A DNA stretch of 53,437 nt, taken from Clostridiaceae bacterium (lineage in GTDB: Bacteria; Bacillota; Clostridia; Lachnospirales; Lachnospiraceae). The stretch lies in the NCBI GenBank assembly GCA_902362865.1, contig CABIYE010000016.1, positions 14,255 to 67,691 of the forward strand, read 5' to 3'. Below the pieces are notes generated by a model that worked only from the letters and a program-made list of their open reading frames with translations, did not search any database and was not told the DNA's origin. Position numbers and translations under genes: made by a program. Shown in pieces: positions 53,389-53,437 of the stretch (its first letter is position 1; every line of letters starts with the position of its first letter).

Positions 53389-53437
53389 GGATTTTGTACC
53401 CTATGCTGCTTCTTTCAGGGAATCATAGTATTGCTGT
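53359..53437 (-). mobile_element. Probable right end of an insertion sequence
   Basis: Reading from the window edge on the minus strand: eleven codons of a protein end (QQYYDSLKEAA, stop TAG at 53401-53403), about 24 nt of non-coding DNA, then the imperfectly centred inverted repeat TGTCAACTAATCTTGACA (53359-53376), after which LRR coding sequence begins abruptly. This is the layout expected for a transposase tail plus terminal repeat inserted in the LRR gene. The IS family cannot be told from so little. Confidence 0.5.

Overview
This window looks like a chromosomal segment of a strictly anaerobic, low-GC, Gram-positive gut clostridium, most likely Lachnospiraceae (inference). The support is a pyruvate:ferredoxin oxidoreductase, the anaerobic cobaltochelatase CbiK with HemC and CobA, SLH-domain surface proteins, a PASTA-domain Ser/Thr kinase, a lysine riboswitch, and the gene order priA-def-fmt-metallopeptidase-rsmB-rlmN-prpC-prkC-rsgA-rpe-thiN. 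No tRNA, rRNA, CRISPR array or intact prophage is visible. A probable insertion-sequence end lies at the right edge.

Layout. 1-2233 (minus): cobA (cut by the window edge), hemC and cbiK, the start of the sirohaem/cobalamin tetrapyrrole branch. 2338-4548: a secreted HEFGH metallopeptidase anchored by SLH domains. 4681-8507: threonine breakdown (tdh-kbl, minus) beside a divergent Ser/Thr:Na+ symporter (sstT, plus). 8551-14826 (minus): glyS, recO, a YqzL-like gene, era and an M16C peptidase. 14944-16833: a NhaC-superfamily transporter under a lysine riboswitch, so it is probably a lysine transporter. 17785-21804 (plus): a compact folate operon, folC-folE-HD hydrolase-folP-folB/folK fusion. 22060-23660: a VanZ-like gene and a frameshifted HTH-Uma2 gene with a repeat-flanked promoter. 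23783-27328: nifJ. 27531-30633 (plus): tandem NSS-family transporters, each with its own promoter and a similar attenuator-like leader. 30723-46284 (minus): lgt, ychF and the long housekeeping run from thiN back to murE, interrupted at 40950-41113 by a large composite palindromic element. 46355-47388 (plus): an arginase-family gene behind a structured leader. 47417-51288 (minus): a shortened YccF protein, then a three-gene operon of ATP-grasp ligase, Asp/Glu racemase and a second MurE-like ligase. 51427-53437 (minus): a BspA-type leucine-rich-repeat SLH protein whose 5' end has been cut off beside what looks like an IS terminus.

How the genes fit together. Several neighbouring genes form pathway modules: threonine uptake and conversion to glycine; de novo folate synthesis, with an HD hydrolase that could supply the missing dihydroneopterin triphosphate dephosphorylation; lysine-sensed transport; and the PrpC/PrkC signalling pair among ribosome and RNA maintenance genes. 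The most interesting candidates for undescribed biology are the twin NSS leader RNAs, the ATP-grasp/racemase/MurE-like operon (which resembles a D-aspartate cross-bridge module next to an organism that also keeps a meso-DAP-type MurE), the arginase leader and the 164-bp palindromic element. All functional calls rest on reading motifs and context by eye; no database search was run.
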